Assembly (NCBI RefSeq): GCF_002163715.1
Contig: NZ_CP015698.1
Coordinates: forward strand, 372,001-436,000
Source: Curvibacter sp. AEP1-3
Lineage (GTDB): Bacteria > Pseudomonadota > Gammaproteobacteria > Burkholderiales > Burkholderiaceae_C
Direction: 5' to 3'
Length of the DNA stretch: 64,000 bases
Shown here piece by piece: positions 54,779 to 63,411 of this stretch. The notes beneath the pieces are model-generated. The model was not told the origin of the DNA. It did not search any database and saw only the letters and a program-made list of their open reading frames with translations. Position 1 is the first letter of the stretch. Each line of letters opens with the position of its first letter. A program made the translations under genes and the position numbers.

Positions 54779-55938
54779 AAGGGGTGCACCAGGTTCATGT
54801 CGGGCTTGTCCAGCCAGGCGATGAACTCGTCCACCATCTGCTGGCTGGCACGGGTGGCGGCAGTCCACGCCTTGACCCGTGCATCCAGATCATTGCCGTA
54901 GTGCGTAAAGTCTGTGCGGTCCGGTAGTTTGCTGTTCGGTAAAGTTTTTACCCAGTCCGGGTTGGGTGCCAGCAGCACCATGGTATCCAGAAACGGGCTG
55001 CTGCGGTGCCGCCACTTCAAGCCTTTGTCCAGCCAGCCGGGCACCACGCTCTTCTGGAAATGCGGGTACAGCACAAGCCTTGGGGCATCTATTTGGCCGC
55101 TGGCGCCCGTGGAGTGTGCGCGAGCAGCTCCTGAATTGATAGCGCCTTGCATGCTGCCGGCACCCGGGTAGTTCAGGTGCAAGTGGTAGTCGGTGATTCC
55201 GCCGTCCCAATAGGCGCCTTTGGGGGCACCCGGAATGTCCTGAATGGCCCGCAGCACAAAGGGAATCGAGCAACTGGCTTGTAGGGCCGGGTTGAAGTTG
55301 CCTTCACTCAAGGCTACCTGGCGGGTACGGTAGTCACCGGTAGCAAATGGCAAGGCCGCTGCCCTACCCTCATCTGCCACCGTACTGGAAAACACCACCC
55401 GCTCCAGCCAGGCACCCATGGCTTTGCGCCGCACGGTATTGGTCAGGAAGGCGCCGAGGTAGCCCAGTGGCGTGCGCAGCCCGTGCTCGGTGTGCAACAC
55501 GTGGCGTCCGCGCGAAGTCACGATATGCAGCCGGTAGCGCGGGTGGTTCAGCACCTCGGGAATACGCCCGCCGTAAAACGATTGCAGGCTGCGGCCGAAG
55601 GTTTCGCTCACCTGGTCCGCCGTCACCCGCTTCTGGCCAGGTACCAGCTCGTAATGCTGGTGAATGTAGTCGTGCTCCAGCCGTTCAAACGCAGCCACCG
55701 GGTTGTCCAGGCAAGCGGTTGCCATGCGCCAGGCACCAATCGACGCACCGACCAAGTCCACTGCCTGGTCCGAGCGAGGCAGCCATTCCCCGAACAAAAA
55801 ACGGTCCATCGCGCCCAGAATCAGCCCCTTGGGCCCACCGGCGGCACCGGGAATGGTGGCGACATGTTGAGGTTGCAGGCCGTGGGCCGCCAAAGACGCG
55901 CGGGCCACCGGGCCCGCACATATTCGAAGTGCTTTCAT
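54775..55938 (-). CDS. Patatin-like phospholipase-family protein
   Basis: The 387-aa protein has the patatin catalytic dyad: Ser66 in VDLVGASIGAWRMA (GxSxG) and the aspartate in GAYWDGGITDYHLHL (DGG). The oxyanion motif is GAAGGPKGLILG. These proteins are acyl hydrolases acting on lipids or thioesters. No signal peptide is visible. The start at 55938 lies 7 bp after the HDOD stop; an upstream ATG at 55968 is possible. A repeat copy encodes AINSGAARAHSTGASG just after the DGG segment. It overlaps the next hydrolase by ATGA. Confidence 0.9.
   Translation of the reverse strand: MKALRICAGPVARASLAAHGLQPQHVATIPGAAGGPKGLILGAMDRFLFGEWLPRSDQAVDLVGASIGAWRMATACLDNPVAAFERLEHDYIHQHYELVPGQKRVTADQVSETFGRSLQSFYGGRIPEVLNHPRYRLHIVTSRGRHVLHTEHGLRTPLGYLGAFLTNTVRRKAMGAWLERVVFSSTVADEGRAAALPFATGDYRTRQVALSEGNFNPALQASCSIPFVLRAIQDIPGAPKGAYWDGGITDYHLHLNYPGAGSMQGAINSGAARAHSTGASGQIDAPRLVLYPHFQKSVVPGWLDKGLKWRHRSSPFLDTMVLLAPNPDWVKTLPNSKLPDRTDFTHYGNDLDARVKAWTAATRASQQMVDEFIAWLDKPDMNLVHPL
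55099..55144 (-). repeat. Dispersed palindromic repeat, copy 8 (inside the patatin gene)
   Basis: On the minus strand: CGCTATCAATTCAGGAGC, TGCTCGCGCACACTC and CGGGCGCCAGC, in the sense orientation of its host. The inner palindrome is partly worn (AGGAGC in place of ATAGC). Confidence 0.75.
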
Positions 55939-55945
55939 GATCCAG

Positions 55946-56752
55946 TCAGGTATGGGCTGCCCAGTCAAAAGGGTCTTGTTGCAGCACCATGTCGATGTTC
56001 AGGCCCAGTGCCACACCCACCGCGTCGGGGTAGGTCACGGCCAGGCCTTTGTCGTTCAAGTGGGCTTCCTTGCCGCGTGCCCGCCACGCCGCCAGGTGGA
56101 TAACGCCGGCCAGGGGCTCGTAGACGTTGTTTTCAAACGGTGCGTATTGGTGCTCGATGGCGTCCACCATGGGCTTGGGGAATTGCCACATGCGGGCATA
56201 GCCGGCGCCCACGCTGGCATAGCAGTAGCCCAGCACACTGCGCTCTACAAACGCACGGTTCAGGCCGAGGGCGGGCACTTCGTTGTCCAGCATGGCGCAC
56301 ACCTCGGGCATGGCGAGATGCATGGCGAGTTCGCCTACCGCGTGAATCAGTCCGGTTGTGAAGGCGGCTTGTGGGTTGAGCCTCACCAAGGTGGCCAGCG
56401 AGCGCGAGAGCTTGGCCACGTTCAGGCTGTAGTCCCAGAACTGCGGCAAATGAATGCCGGGCACCGCCTTGGGCGAGGCCGCCGCTGCTGCAGCCTGCGC
56501 CATGGTCTGCACATGGCTCAAGTCCAGCAGGGCCAGAGCTTCCGATACGGTGCTGATCTTGCCGGATTGCTGGAAGAAGCTGGAGTTCGCGAGCTGCAGC
56601 AAACGGGTGGTCAGCGCCGGGTCGGTGCTGATCAGCCGGTTGATTTTGTGGAGGTCTGGCTCCGGGCGTTCCAGTTCGTTCAGCAGCAAGGCGACCACTT
56701 TGGGAATGCTGGGCAGGTGGAACTGCTGCTCCAGCAACGCGCTGAGATTCAT
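55946..56752 (-). CDS. HDOD-domain signalling protein
   Basis: The 268-aa protein is a single HDOD domain: FHLPSIPKVVALLLNELERP, INRLISTDPALTTRLLQLAN and FWDYSLNVAKLSRSLATLVR. HDOD proteins lack the catalytic HD pair and act as regulatory modules in chemotaxis, motility, virulence and stress responses. It precedes the patatin gene on the same strand with a 7-bp gap, so the two may share a transcript, though the functions seem unrelated. Target and signal are unknown. Confidence 0.92.
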   Translation of the reverse strand: MNLSALLEQQFHLPSIPKVVALLLNELERPEPDLHKINRLISTDPALTTRLLQLANSSFFQQSGKISTVSEALALLDLSHVQTMAQAAAAAASPKAVPGIHLPQFWDYSLNVAKLSRSLATLVRLNPQAAFTTGLIHAVGELAMHLAMPEVCAMLDNEVPALGLNRAFVERSVLGYCYASVGAGYARMWQFPKPMVDAIEHQYAPFENNVYEPLAGVIHLAAWRARGKEAHLNDKGLAVTYPDAVGVALGLNIDMVLQQDPFDWAAHT

Positions 56753-56827
56753 GACGTGCCTTCCGCAAACTACAAACGATGACCGCTCGATTATGGCCTG
56801 CAGAGAGCGCCGCGTGCTGGCAAAGAC

Positions 56828-59263
56828 TCAGCGCTTGAGCTTGGCGAATGCTGCTGCCATGGCGTTACCGGCAGCCGGTGCGCTGTCCTGGTAGCGGCCG
56901 ACCTGGCGCTCGCCACGGGCAGGGCCCTGGTAGCGGTTATCACCGGCTCTTTGGCCTCCAGCGCCCTTGGCACCTGCGGGAGCAGCTCCTATTTTCATAG
57001 TAAGGCCGATGCGCTTGCGGGCCACATCCACTTCCACCACCTGCACTTTGACGATGTCGCCGGTCTTCACGACCTCGCGCGCATCGTTCACAAACTTGTG
57101 CGCCAGCTGGCTTACATGCACCAGACCATCCTGGTGCACGCCCAGGTCGATGAAGGCGCCGAACTGGGCCACGTTGCTCACGGTGCCCTCCAGAATCATG
57201 CCTTCCTTCAGGTCGGCAATGTCTTCCACGCCGTCGTTGAAGCGCGCCACCTTGAAGTCCGGGCGCGGGTCGCGGCCGGGTTTTTCCAGCTCGGTGAAGA
57301 TGTCTTTGACGGTGATCACACCAAACTGCTCGTTGGCAAACAGCTCGGGCTTGAGCGTCTTGAGCATGTCGGCCCGACCCATGATCTCGGCGACCGGCTT
57401 GCCGGTTTTGGACATGATTTGCTCCACCACCGGGTAGGTTTCGGGGTGCACGCCCGTCATGTCCAGCGGGTTGCTGCCGCCGCGTATGCGCAAAAAGCCT
57501 GCGCTTTGCTCAAAGGTTTTGGCACCCAAACCGGTCACCTTCATCAAGTCTTGGCGGCTACCGAAGGCGCCGTTGGACTCGCGCCAGCGCACCACGGCCT
57601 TGGCCACGGTGCCTGACAGGCCAGATACACGGCTGAGCAGCGGCACGGAGGCGGTGTTCAGGTCCACACCCACCGAGTTCACGCAGTCTTCGACCACCGC
57701 GTCCAGCGTCTTCGCCAGTTCGCTTTGGTTCACATCGTGCTGGTACTGGCCCACACCTATGCTCTTGGGGTCGATCTTCACAAGCTCTGCCAGCGGGTCT
57801 TGCAGACGGCGGGCGATGGAGGCCGCGCCGCGCAGGCTCACGTCCACATCGGGCATCTCTTGAGAAGCATATTCGCTGGCGGAGTACACCGAGGCGCCCG
57901 CCTCGCTCACCACCACTTTGTCGACCTTGATCTCAGGCGCACCGGCCTGGTCAGCCATCTTGGCCAAGAGTTTGATCAAGTCAGCAGCCAGCTTGTCCGT
58001 CTCGCGGCTGGCGGTGCCGTTGCCGATGGCAATCAGGTTCACGCTGTGTTTGGCGCACAGCTTGCCCAAGGTATGCAGCGAGCCTACCCAGTCCTTGCGA
58101 GGCTCGTGGGGGAATACGGTGGCCGTGTCCACCAGCTTGCCGGTGGCATCGACCACCGCCACTTTCACACCGGTGCGGATGCCGGGGTCCAGACCCATCA
58201 CCACACGCGGGCCAGCAGGGGCTGCCAGCAGCAGGTCGCGCAGGTTGTCGGCAAACACCTTGATGGCCACCCTCTCGGCGTCTTCCCGCAGGCGGGCAAA
58301 CAGGTCGCGCTCGGTGGACAGGCTGAGCTTGACCTTCCAGGTCCAGGCCACGCACTTGCGGATCAAGTCATCGCCGGGGCGGCCCTGATGGATCCAACCC
58401 AGCTTGAGCGCCAGGCGGCCTTCCGCCAAAGACACCACCGCTGCAGGCCGTTTTGCTACAGAATTCGTAGCTGCTTGCGCAGATACTGCGGGCGCTACTG
58501 CCATATTTGACACAGGTTCCGGCAACACCAGTTTGGCATCCAGGATATCCAGCGAGCGGCCCCGGAACACCGCCAGCGCACGGTGGCTGGGCACGCGGCC
58601 AATGGGTTCATCGTAGTCAAAGTAATCGCGGAACTTGGACACGTCGGTGTTGTTCTCGTCCTTGCCGTCCATCAGCTTGGAGCGGAACAAGCCCTCTTGC
58701 CACAGCCACTCGCGCAGGTCTTGCACCAGCACTGGGTCTTCCGCCCAGCGCTCGCTCAAGATGTCGCGCACGCCGTCCAGCACTGCCAGCACGGTGGTGA
58801 AGTCGTCGCCGGCTTCGGTTTTTTCCTTGAGCACAAAGGCCTGTGCCTCGTCCATGGGCACCAGCTGCGGGTTGGCGTACAGCTTGTCCGCAAGCGGCTC
58901 AATGCCGGCTTCGCGGGCAATCATGCCCTTGGTGCGGCGCTTGGGCTTGAAAGGCAGGTAGATGTCTTCCACTTCCTGCTTGGTCGCAGCCGCGTCGATG
59001 GCGGCCAACAAGGCGGGTGTGAGCTTGCCTTGTTCTTCAATGCTTTTGACCACCGCTTCTTTGCGGTCGCGCAGCTCGCGGAGGTAGCTCAGGCGGGCCT
59101 CCAGCTCGCGCAGCTGGATGTCGTCCAGCCCGTCCGTCACTTCCTTGCGGTAGCGGGCGATGAAGGGCACGGTGGCGCCGCCATCCAACAAGGCCACGGC
59201 GGCCTCGACCTGCTGGGGGCGTACACGGATTTCTTGCGCAATTTGCGCGATGATTTTCTGCAT
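56828..59263 (-). CDS. tex: Tex-family RNA-binding transcriptional accessory protein
   Basis: The 811-aa protein matches Tex (YhgF). In order: an N-terminal helical region (IIAQIAQEIRVRPQQVEAAV, ATVPFIARYRKEVTDGLDDI), a YqgF-like RNase H fold (VVMGLDPGIRTGVKVAVVDA), helix-hairpin-helix motifs (VGVDLNTASVPLLSRVSGL, KVTGLGAKTFEQSAGFLRI) and a C-terminal S1 domain (EGMILEGTVSNVAQFGAFID). It affects transcription of selected genes, with nucleic acid binding through S1. An Ala/Gly/Gln-rich tail follows. Relative to the typical Tex of about 770 residues it carries an insertion near residue 255-275 that is a copy of the dispersed repeat (VAPAVSAQAATNSVAK). Confidence 0.95.
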   Translation of the reverse strand: MQKIIAQIAQEIRVRPQQVEAAVALLDGGATVPFIARYRKEVTDGLDDIQLRELEARLSYLRELRDRKEAVVKSIEEQGKLTPALLAAIDAAATKQEVEDIYLPFKPKRRTKGMIAREAGIEPLADKLYANPQLVPMDEAQAFVLKEKTEAGDDFTTVLAVLDGVRDILSERWAEDPVLVQDLREWLWQEGLFRSKLMDGKDENNTDVSKFRDYFDYDEPIGRVPSHRALAVFRGRSLDILDAKLVLPEPVSNMAVAPAVSAQAATNSVAKRPAAVVSLAEGRLALKLGWIHQGRPGDDLIRKCVAWTWKVKLSLSTERDLFARLREDAERVAIKVFADNLRDLLLAAPAGPRVVMGLDPGIRTGVKVAVVDATGKLVDTATVFPHEPRKDWVGSLHTLGKLCAKHSVNLIAIGNGTASRETDKLAADLIKLLAKMADQAGAPEIKVDKVVVSEAGASVYSASEYASQEMPDVDVSLRGAASIARRLQDPLAELVKIDPKSIGVGQYQHDVNQSELAKTLDAVVEDCVNSVGVDLNTASVPLLSRVSGLSGTVAKAVVRWRESNGAFGSRQDLMKVTGLGAKTFEQSAGFLRIRGGSNPLDMTGVHPETYPVVEQIMSKTGKPVAEIMGRADMLKTLKPELFANEQFGVITVKDIFTELEKPGRDPRPDFKVARFNDGVEDIADLKEGMILEGTVSNVAQFGAFIDLGVHQDGLVHVSQLAHKFVNDAREVVKTGDIVKVQVVEVDVARKRIGLTMKIGAAPAGAKGAGGQRAGDNRYQGPARGERQVGRYQDSAPAAGNAMAAAFAKLKR
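58453..58499 (+). repeat. Dispersed palindromic repeat, copy 9 (inside tex)
   Basis: TTGCTACAGAATTCGTAGC, TGCTTGCGCAGATAC and CGGGCGCTAC, antisense to tex. Its first palindrome (GCTAC-AGAATTC-GTAGC) is nearly perfect. Confidence 0.82.
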
Positions 59264-59347
59264 TGCGAAAAAAGCCGGTCTGACACCGGCAGGGGAAATC
59301 GATCAAGGGCGGGAGTGTGCCACACGCAAGCGCCTTACACTGGCACC

Positions 59348-60100
59348 ATGCGGTGGCACCATATCCTGCGCTTGCGGGTCTATCTCCTAGCGGCAACTCT
59401 TGCGGCCGGTATGGCGTTTGCGCAATCCCAAACCGTAACGGTGGGCATGGGCTTGAACAGGCCACCTTACGCGATGGACGGCGGTGCAACCGGCCTGGAA
59501 GTCGACATAGCGAGGGAGGCACTCGCCGCGGTAGGGTTGACCATGCGGCCTCAACAATTGCCACCGGCACGCGGACTGATGTTGCAACGGGCCGGCCAAC
59601 TGGACGTGTTGCTGAGCGTGGATGAAGGCATAGGCGGGGACGGCTTCTTCTCAGAGCCGTATTTGAATTACCAGAACGTCGCCTTGTCCCTGACTGCACG
59701 CAAATTGGCCATCCGGCGTATCGAGGACCTTTCGGGCTATTCGGTCGCTGCTTTTCAAAACGCCAGCCTGACGCTGGGCCCGCGTTTCAGTGCAGTCGCC
59801 CGGGTGCACGCCAACTACAACGAGTATTCTCAGCAGATCATTCAGACCAACTTGCTGTTCACTGAGCGGGTCGATGTCATCGTGGGGGACCGTCGCATCC
59901 TGCACTATTTCAGTAGCCAGCTCGACCCCAAGATTGATGTCAGCAGGCCTGTCACCATCCATCAGGTGTTTCCTGCCACGCCGCGCAAAGCGGTTTTCAA
60001 GGATGCCGACTTGCGTGACCGGTTCAACACCGGTCTGAAAACCATCCAAGCCAATGGTGTCTACGACGCAATCTTGAAAAAATACACCAACTTCCCATAA
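59348..60100 (+). CDS. Periplasmic solute-binding protein (family 3-like)
   Basis: The 250-aa protein has a signal peptide (LRVYLLAATLAAGMAFAQSQ) and a family 3 substrate-binding fold: TVTVGMGLNRPPYAMDGGAT, GLEVDIAREALAAVG, and a C-terminal half with VDVIVGDRRILHYFSSQLDP. Such proteins bind amino acids or related small molecules, either for an ABC transporter or as a sensor input; no permease or ATPase gene is nearby. The start at 59348 directly precedes the signal peptide. It is divergent from tex with 84 bp between starts. Confidence 0.88.
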   Translation: MRWHHILRLRVYLLAATLAAGMAFAQSQTVTVGMGLNRPPYAMDGGATGLEVDIAREALAAVGLTMRPQQLPPARGLMLQRAGQLDVLLSVDEGIGGDGFFSEPYLNYQNVALSLTARKLAIRRIEDLSGYSVAAFQNASLTLGPRFSAVARVHANYNEYSQQIIQTNLLFTERVDVIVGDRRILHYFSSQLDPKIDVSRPVTIHQVFPATPRKAVFKDADLRDRFNTGLKTIQANGVYDAILKKYTNFP

Positions 60101-60163
60101 AGGCAGCCGCATTCCGGGTTTCTGGGTTACAAACGCTGTCCTTCCCTCTCAGACGGCAATCCG

Positions 60164-61438
60164 ATGCTTTCTTCTACCCACAGCGTCGGCACCCTGCCCT
60201 CTGCCACCCCCCGCCCGCTTTTGCACTGGACCGAACATGGCCAGCCCTGCTCCGCCCTCTGGCGCTCGGAGCGAGGTGCTGCAGCCCCGGCCAAAGTGGT
60301 GTTGGCCGACGACACCATGACGGCCGACGCCGCCTACCAGTTGGCCTGCGGCGGCACAGCGCTCTTGTGGCGCGGCGACTTCAACAACGCCCGCCAACTC
60401 CTGCAAGCTCTGCAGCGCCGCATAGACACCCCACCCCGGCGCAAAAACCGGGGTGCAGCGCCTGCCAAAGCACAGCCAGCCACGTCTGCCGACGCAGCGA
60501 TGGACCCACAAGTGTTTCATTTGCACCGCCAAGCCCAAGCCCAGCGCGCCCGCATTCTGGCGATGGTGCTGCTGCCGTTTGATGCGGACTATGCCATCCC
60601 CCTGCGCCGCGCGCCGGATGCCAAGCTGGCTTGCACCCAGGCCTGGGGCGCTGCTGCGGCAGACGAGCCGGCCAGCGTCGCCTCTCTGCGCGACCTGCTG
60701 GGCATGCGCAGCGCTAGCGAGTGGCGCAAAAACGGCGTCGAAATAGCCGCTTTGGGCACCGGGCCCGACAACCGCATTCACCCTCACTACGGCGTGTTCT
60801 CGCCGGTGCGTGGTGAATATGTGGACTTGGTAGCCGCCGCTCCCCTGCCCGCCCAGTCGGGTAGCGACGTGCGCGACGCCCTGCCCTTTGTGGCCTTTGA
60901 CATAGGCACCGGCTCCGGCGTGTTGTCTGCGGTGCTGGCCCGGCGACAGGACATGCACATCGTCGCCACCGACCAGGACGCTCGCGCCATGGCCTGCGCC
61001 ACGGAAAACTTTGCCCGCTTGGGGGTGAATGCTGGCATAGATCTGCAGCAGACCGACATGTTTCCCGCAGGCCGCGCCAACCTGGTGGTCTGCAACCCGC
61101 CCTGGCTGCCCGCGCGCCCCAGTGCGCCTGTGGAATACGCCGTTTATGACGAAAACAGCCGCATGCTGCTGGCGTTTCTGGCGGGGTTGCCCGCCCACCT
61201 GCTAGAGGGCGGCGAAGGCTGGCTCATCATCTCGGACTTGGCAGAACGCCTGGGCCTGCGCAGCGCCACCATGCTGGCCGATGCCATCGGGGCCGCCGGC
61301 CTCGTGGTGCTGGGCCGTTTTGACTCCCGCCCGCAACACGCCAAAGCGCTGGATGCGCAGGATGCCTTGCACCCCGCCCGCAGCCGCGAAGTCACCACGC
61401 TGTGGCGGCTGGGTGTGGCACCTTCGACCCTGCAATAA
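60164..61438 (+). CDS. Class I SAM-dependent methyltransferase (HemK/N6-amino type)
   Basis: The 424-aa protein has a C-terminal methyltransferase domain with the SAM loop FVAFDIGTGSGVLSAVLARR, the acidic residue in HIVATDQDARAMACATENF and the substrate motif NPPW in NLVVCNPPWLPARPS. NPPW/NPPY motifs occur in enzymes that methylate an amide or amino nitrogen, such as those modifying release factors, ribosomal proteins or DNA and RNA. The first 230 residues are less familiar and include a basic, Ala/Pro-rich linker (IDTPPRRKNRGAAPAKAQPA). The target cannot be inferred. The start at 60164 is the first ATG after the upstream stop. Confidence 0.83.
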   Translation: MLSSTHSVGTLPSATPRPLLHWTEHGQPCSALWRSERGAAAPAKVVLADDTMTADAAYQLACGGTALLWRGDFNNARQLLQALQRRIDTPPRRKNRGAAPAKAQPATSADAAMDPQVFHLHRQAQAQRARILAMVLLPFDADYAIPLRRAPDAKLACTQAWGAAAADEPASVASLRDLLGMRSASEWRKNGVEIAALGTGPDNRIHPHYGVFSPVRGEYVDLVAAAPLPAQSGSDVRDALPFVAFDIGTGSGVLSAVLARRQDMHIVATDQDARAMACATENFARLGVNAGIDLQQTDMFPAGRANLVVCNPPWLPARPSAPVEYAVYDENSRMLLAFLAGLPAHLLEGGEGWLIISDLAERLGLRSATMLADAIGAAGLVVLGRFDSRPQHAKALDAQDALHPARSREVTTLWRLGVAPSTLQ

Positions 61439-61478
61439 GGCGGCTACCATTGGCCGCACTGTGTTTTGTGAGGATGCC

Positions 61479-61892
61479 ATGCGCGCACTGTTTCATCTGG
61501 CTTTTCATGTCCGCGATCTGAACGAGGCCCGTGCCTTCTACGGCACCGTGCTGGGCTGCCGCGAAGGCCGCAGCACCGACACCTGGGTGGACTTTGATTT
61601 CTTCAGCCACCAGATTTCACTCCATCTGGGCGAGCCCTTCCACACCACCAACACCGGCAAGGTCGGCGCGCACATGGTGCCCATGCCGCACTTGGGTGTG
61701 ATCCTGCTGATGGACGACTGGAATGCCCTGGCAGACCGCCTGAGGCAGCACAAGGTGGCCTTTGTGCTGGAGCCCCAAGTGCGCTTTGCAGGCCAGCCCG
61801 GCGAGCAAGCCACCATGTTTTTCCGCGACCCGAGTGGGAATCCGATTGAGGTGAAAGGCTTTGCGTCTTGGGAGGCGGTGTATGCGGTTTGA
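61479..61892 (+). CDS. VOC-superfamily (glyoxalase/dioxygenase-like) protein
   Basis: The 137-aa protein is a single vicinal-oxygen-chelate domain: LFHLAFHVRDLNEARAFYGT with the first metal-type histidine, HQISLHLGEP, and the C-terminal FFRDPSGNPIEVKGFASWE with the usual glutamate. Members act as glyoxalases, ring-cleaving dioxygenases or resistance proteins; this small form is not assignable. The start at 61479 lies 40 bp after the methyltransferase stop, on the same strand. Confidence 0.88.
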   Translation: MRALFHLAFHVRDLNEARAFYGTVLGCREGRSTDTWVDFDFFSHQISLHLGEPFHTTNTGKVGAHMVPMPHLGVILLMDDWNALADRLRQHKVAFVLEPQVRFAGQPGEQATMFFRDPSGNPIEVKGFASWEAVYAV

Positions 61893-62320
61893 TCAATGCA
61901 TGAATCCCTATGAGCGCCTCTTAGCAGTCAGCCGATCATTTTGAGATTCTGGCGTTGCAGGTCTCTAGGCATTGCCTCGACTGCTTTGCAGCGGAAGCCG
62001 ACATTTCCGTTGGTTTGCCAACGTGTCTCCTAGCGAGGGAGTTTGCGTGGTTTGCAAGAATGTTATTCGTGAACCATCCACCCAAAGCGGAAAAATACCC
62101 ATACAGATCAACCGCTTAGCGGACTGACACTGCATGCACCGCCTTGCTGACTGCCATGTTATTCAGCGGTCTTGCGGGGTTTCACGGTTTGTTAATGGAT
62201 TGCATATCAAGTCATATACTGCCGAAAATCAAGCAAAAACAATCACTTAGCAGCTGCAAGGGATGCGCGCACAATGAGAATCAGGCTATGTTATTCCGCA
62301 CTTTTGCGGTCTAAATCAAG
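61893..62320. other. Noncoding stretch before the gene cassettes
   Basis: No convincing gene on either strand. The GC content falls compared with the left side. The words ATGTTATTC at about 62058, 62155 and 62288 recur, the last two as (G)CTATGTTATTC/(G)CCATGTTATTC. A CCGCA/TGCGG hairpin lies at 62296-62309. On the minus strand a short open stretch ends in LQRQNLKMIG, too short to judge. The right end resembles an integron attI site. Confidence 0.6.
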
Positions 62321-62326
62321 TTATGC
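62285..62326 (+). other. attI-like core or secondary cassette insertion site
   Basis: The sequence CTAAATCAAGTTATGC (62311-62326) resembles the core of class 1 attI (CTAAAAC, spacer, GTTAGGC). GTTATGC (62320-62326) is the cassette junction. The family resemblance is from memory and partial. A non-attI site used by chance is the alternative. Confidence 0.45.
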
Positions 62327-62712
62327 ATAAACCAATGGACGCTGAATCGTTCATCGCGTCAATTCACCCGCTGCTGAAGGCTTCCGGCTTCAAGAAATCC
62401 AACGCGACGTGGCGCAAGGATCAAGGTGAAAGCGTTGCTGTTTTCAATGTCCAGAAGTCGCCTTGGGGCGGCGGCGCTTATTGCTTGAACATGGGGGTCT
62501 ACTTCCACGCGCTTGGCTCGGAGGCATCGCCCACCGAAAGCAAGTGTCATGTGCAAAGAAGGCTGGACGTTGACTCTCCTGCGTCTGTAGTCGAGGCGGC
62601 AACTGAATGGTTCCATGCTCGGGCATCTCTTCAAGGTGCCGCATTGCTGGCAGAGGCTGATTCAAAGAAGGGCTTGGTTTTTCATGCTGTTCGCACCGCG
62701 GCATCTGCATAA
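62323..62712 (+). CDS. Cassette gene 1: DUF4304-type protein
   Basis: The 129-aa product resembles the DUF4304 family: FIASIHPLLKASGFKKSNAT, WRKDQGESVAVFNVQKSPWG and YCLNMGVYFHAL. It is cytoplasmic by appearance and of unknown function; relatives are common in mobile cassettes and near toxin-antitoxin or defence genes. The start ATG (62323) lies within the cassette boundary TTATGC; ATG at 62335 is a possible alternative start. The stop TAA (62710-62712) is part of the attC R'' box. Expression would need a promoter upstream in the attI-like region. Confidence 0.8.
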   Translation: MHKPMDAESFIASIHPLLKASGFKKSNATWRKDQGESVAVFNVQKSPWGGGAYCLNMGVYFHALGSEASPTESKCHVQRRLDVDSPASVVEAATEWFHARASLQGAALLAEADSKKGLVFHAVRTAASA

Positions 62713-62775
62713 CCGATTGGTCAAGCGGACCTGCGCCAGCTCCGCTGGCTGGTCCGCTTACCGCGCACGTTATGC
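62707..62775 (+). other. attC recombination site (cassette 1)
   Basis: R'' GCATAAC (62707-62713) pairs perfectly with R' GTTATGC (62769-62775). L'' AAGCGGACC (62723-62731) pairs with L' GGTCCGCTT (62751-62759). The top is closed by GCCAGC/GCTGGC around TCC. This is the folded bottom-strand structure used by integron integrases, 69 bp long. Confidence 0.92.
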
Positions 62776-62784
62776 ACCACAGCT

Positions 62785-63411
62785 ATGACAGCGACTGATT
62801 GGTTTCGAAATCAAGAGTGGAATGCGGAGATCGAGAAGGATTTCCTCGCTAAGCTCGCGCGTTCTCGCACGCAAAGTGACCAATATCTCGTGATTCAAGC
62901 TTTGACAATTTGTAAGACGTATCCCAACGTTGGACTACAACTTGTTGAGCGCTACTTTGAAACGAAGCAGGGTGACTTCGAAGATGCCCGCGCTTTGAGC
63001 GCACGCGCCTATGCCTACATCGCGCTTGAAGACCTAGCTAGCTGTGTAATGACGATGAAGAGTATTCTGGCGATTGAACGGGAAAGACCGCTACACAAGA
63101 CAACGATGTACGTTGATTACCCATATCTAGTCGCTGCCAAAGGGTTGGAGTCTGAGTATCAATCAGCCTTGGCAACTCTTCAGGAACGGCACGCCGATCT
63201 GATATTTCCTCTGGACATTTTCAAATGGCACGCGGCTTTTAGCTTCATAAGCGCCGCACTCAAAGACAAGCTGAATGCAAAAAAGCATGCTGGTCTAGCA
63301 CTCGACGCTGCGCAAATCAAGAAATCGGGGTTCAGGTTTCATCAGACTCTCGGGCTTGTTGGCAGCGAACATCAAGCTACGGTTTCCAAGCTTCGGGGCA
63401 TTTATGCATAA
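62785..63411 (+). CDS. Cassette gene 2: helical-repeat protein, 208 aa, unknown function
   Basis: The protein is wholly helical and looks like a TPR/SEL1-like repeat array (DQYLVIQALTICKTYPNVGL, DARALSARAYAYIALEDLAS, YQSALATLQERHADLIFPL, FSFISAALKDKLNAKKHAGL). No catalytic motif is visible, so it is probably a binding protein. It begins 10 bp after the attC site of cassette 1 and its TAA (63409-63411) is inside the next attC box. Base composition differs from the chromosome, in line with transfer. Confidence 0.8.
   Translation: MTATDWFRNQEWNAEIEKDFLAKLARSRTQSDQYLVIQALTICKTYPNVGLQLVERYFETKQGDFEDARALSARAYAYIALEDLASCVMTMKSILAIERERPLHKTTMYVDYPYLVAAKGLESEYQSALATLQERHADLIFPLDIFKWHAAFSFISAALKDKLNAKKHAGLALDAAQIKKSGFRFHQTLGLVGSEHQATVSKLRGIYA

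Noticed and set aside
60711..60760. Possible tenth repeat copy (GCGCTAGCGAG near AAATAGCC)
   Set aside because: Only isolated words match and the order and spacing of the repeat are not kept.
61893..62150. intI remnant on the minus strand before the cassettes
   Set aside because: Frames are short and show no tyrosine-recombinase motif (no HxxR or catalytic Tyr box), so no integrase fragment can be supported.
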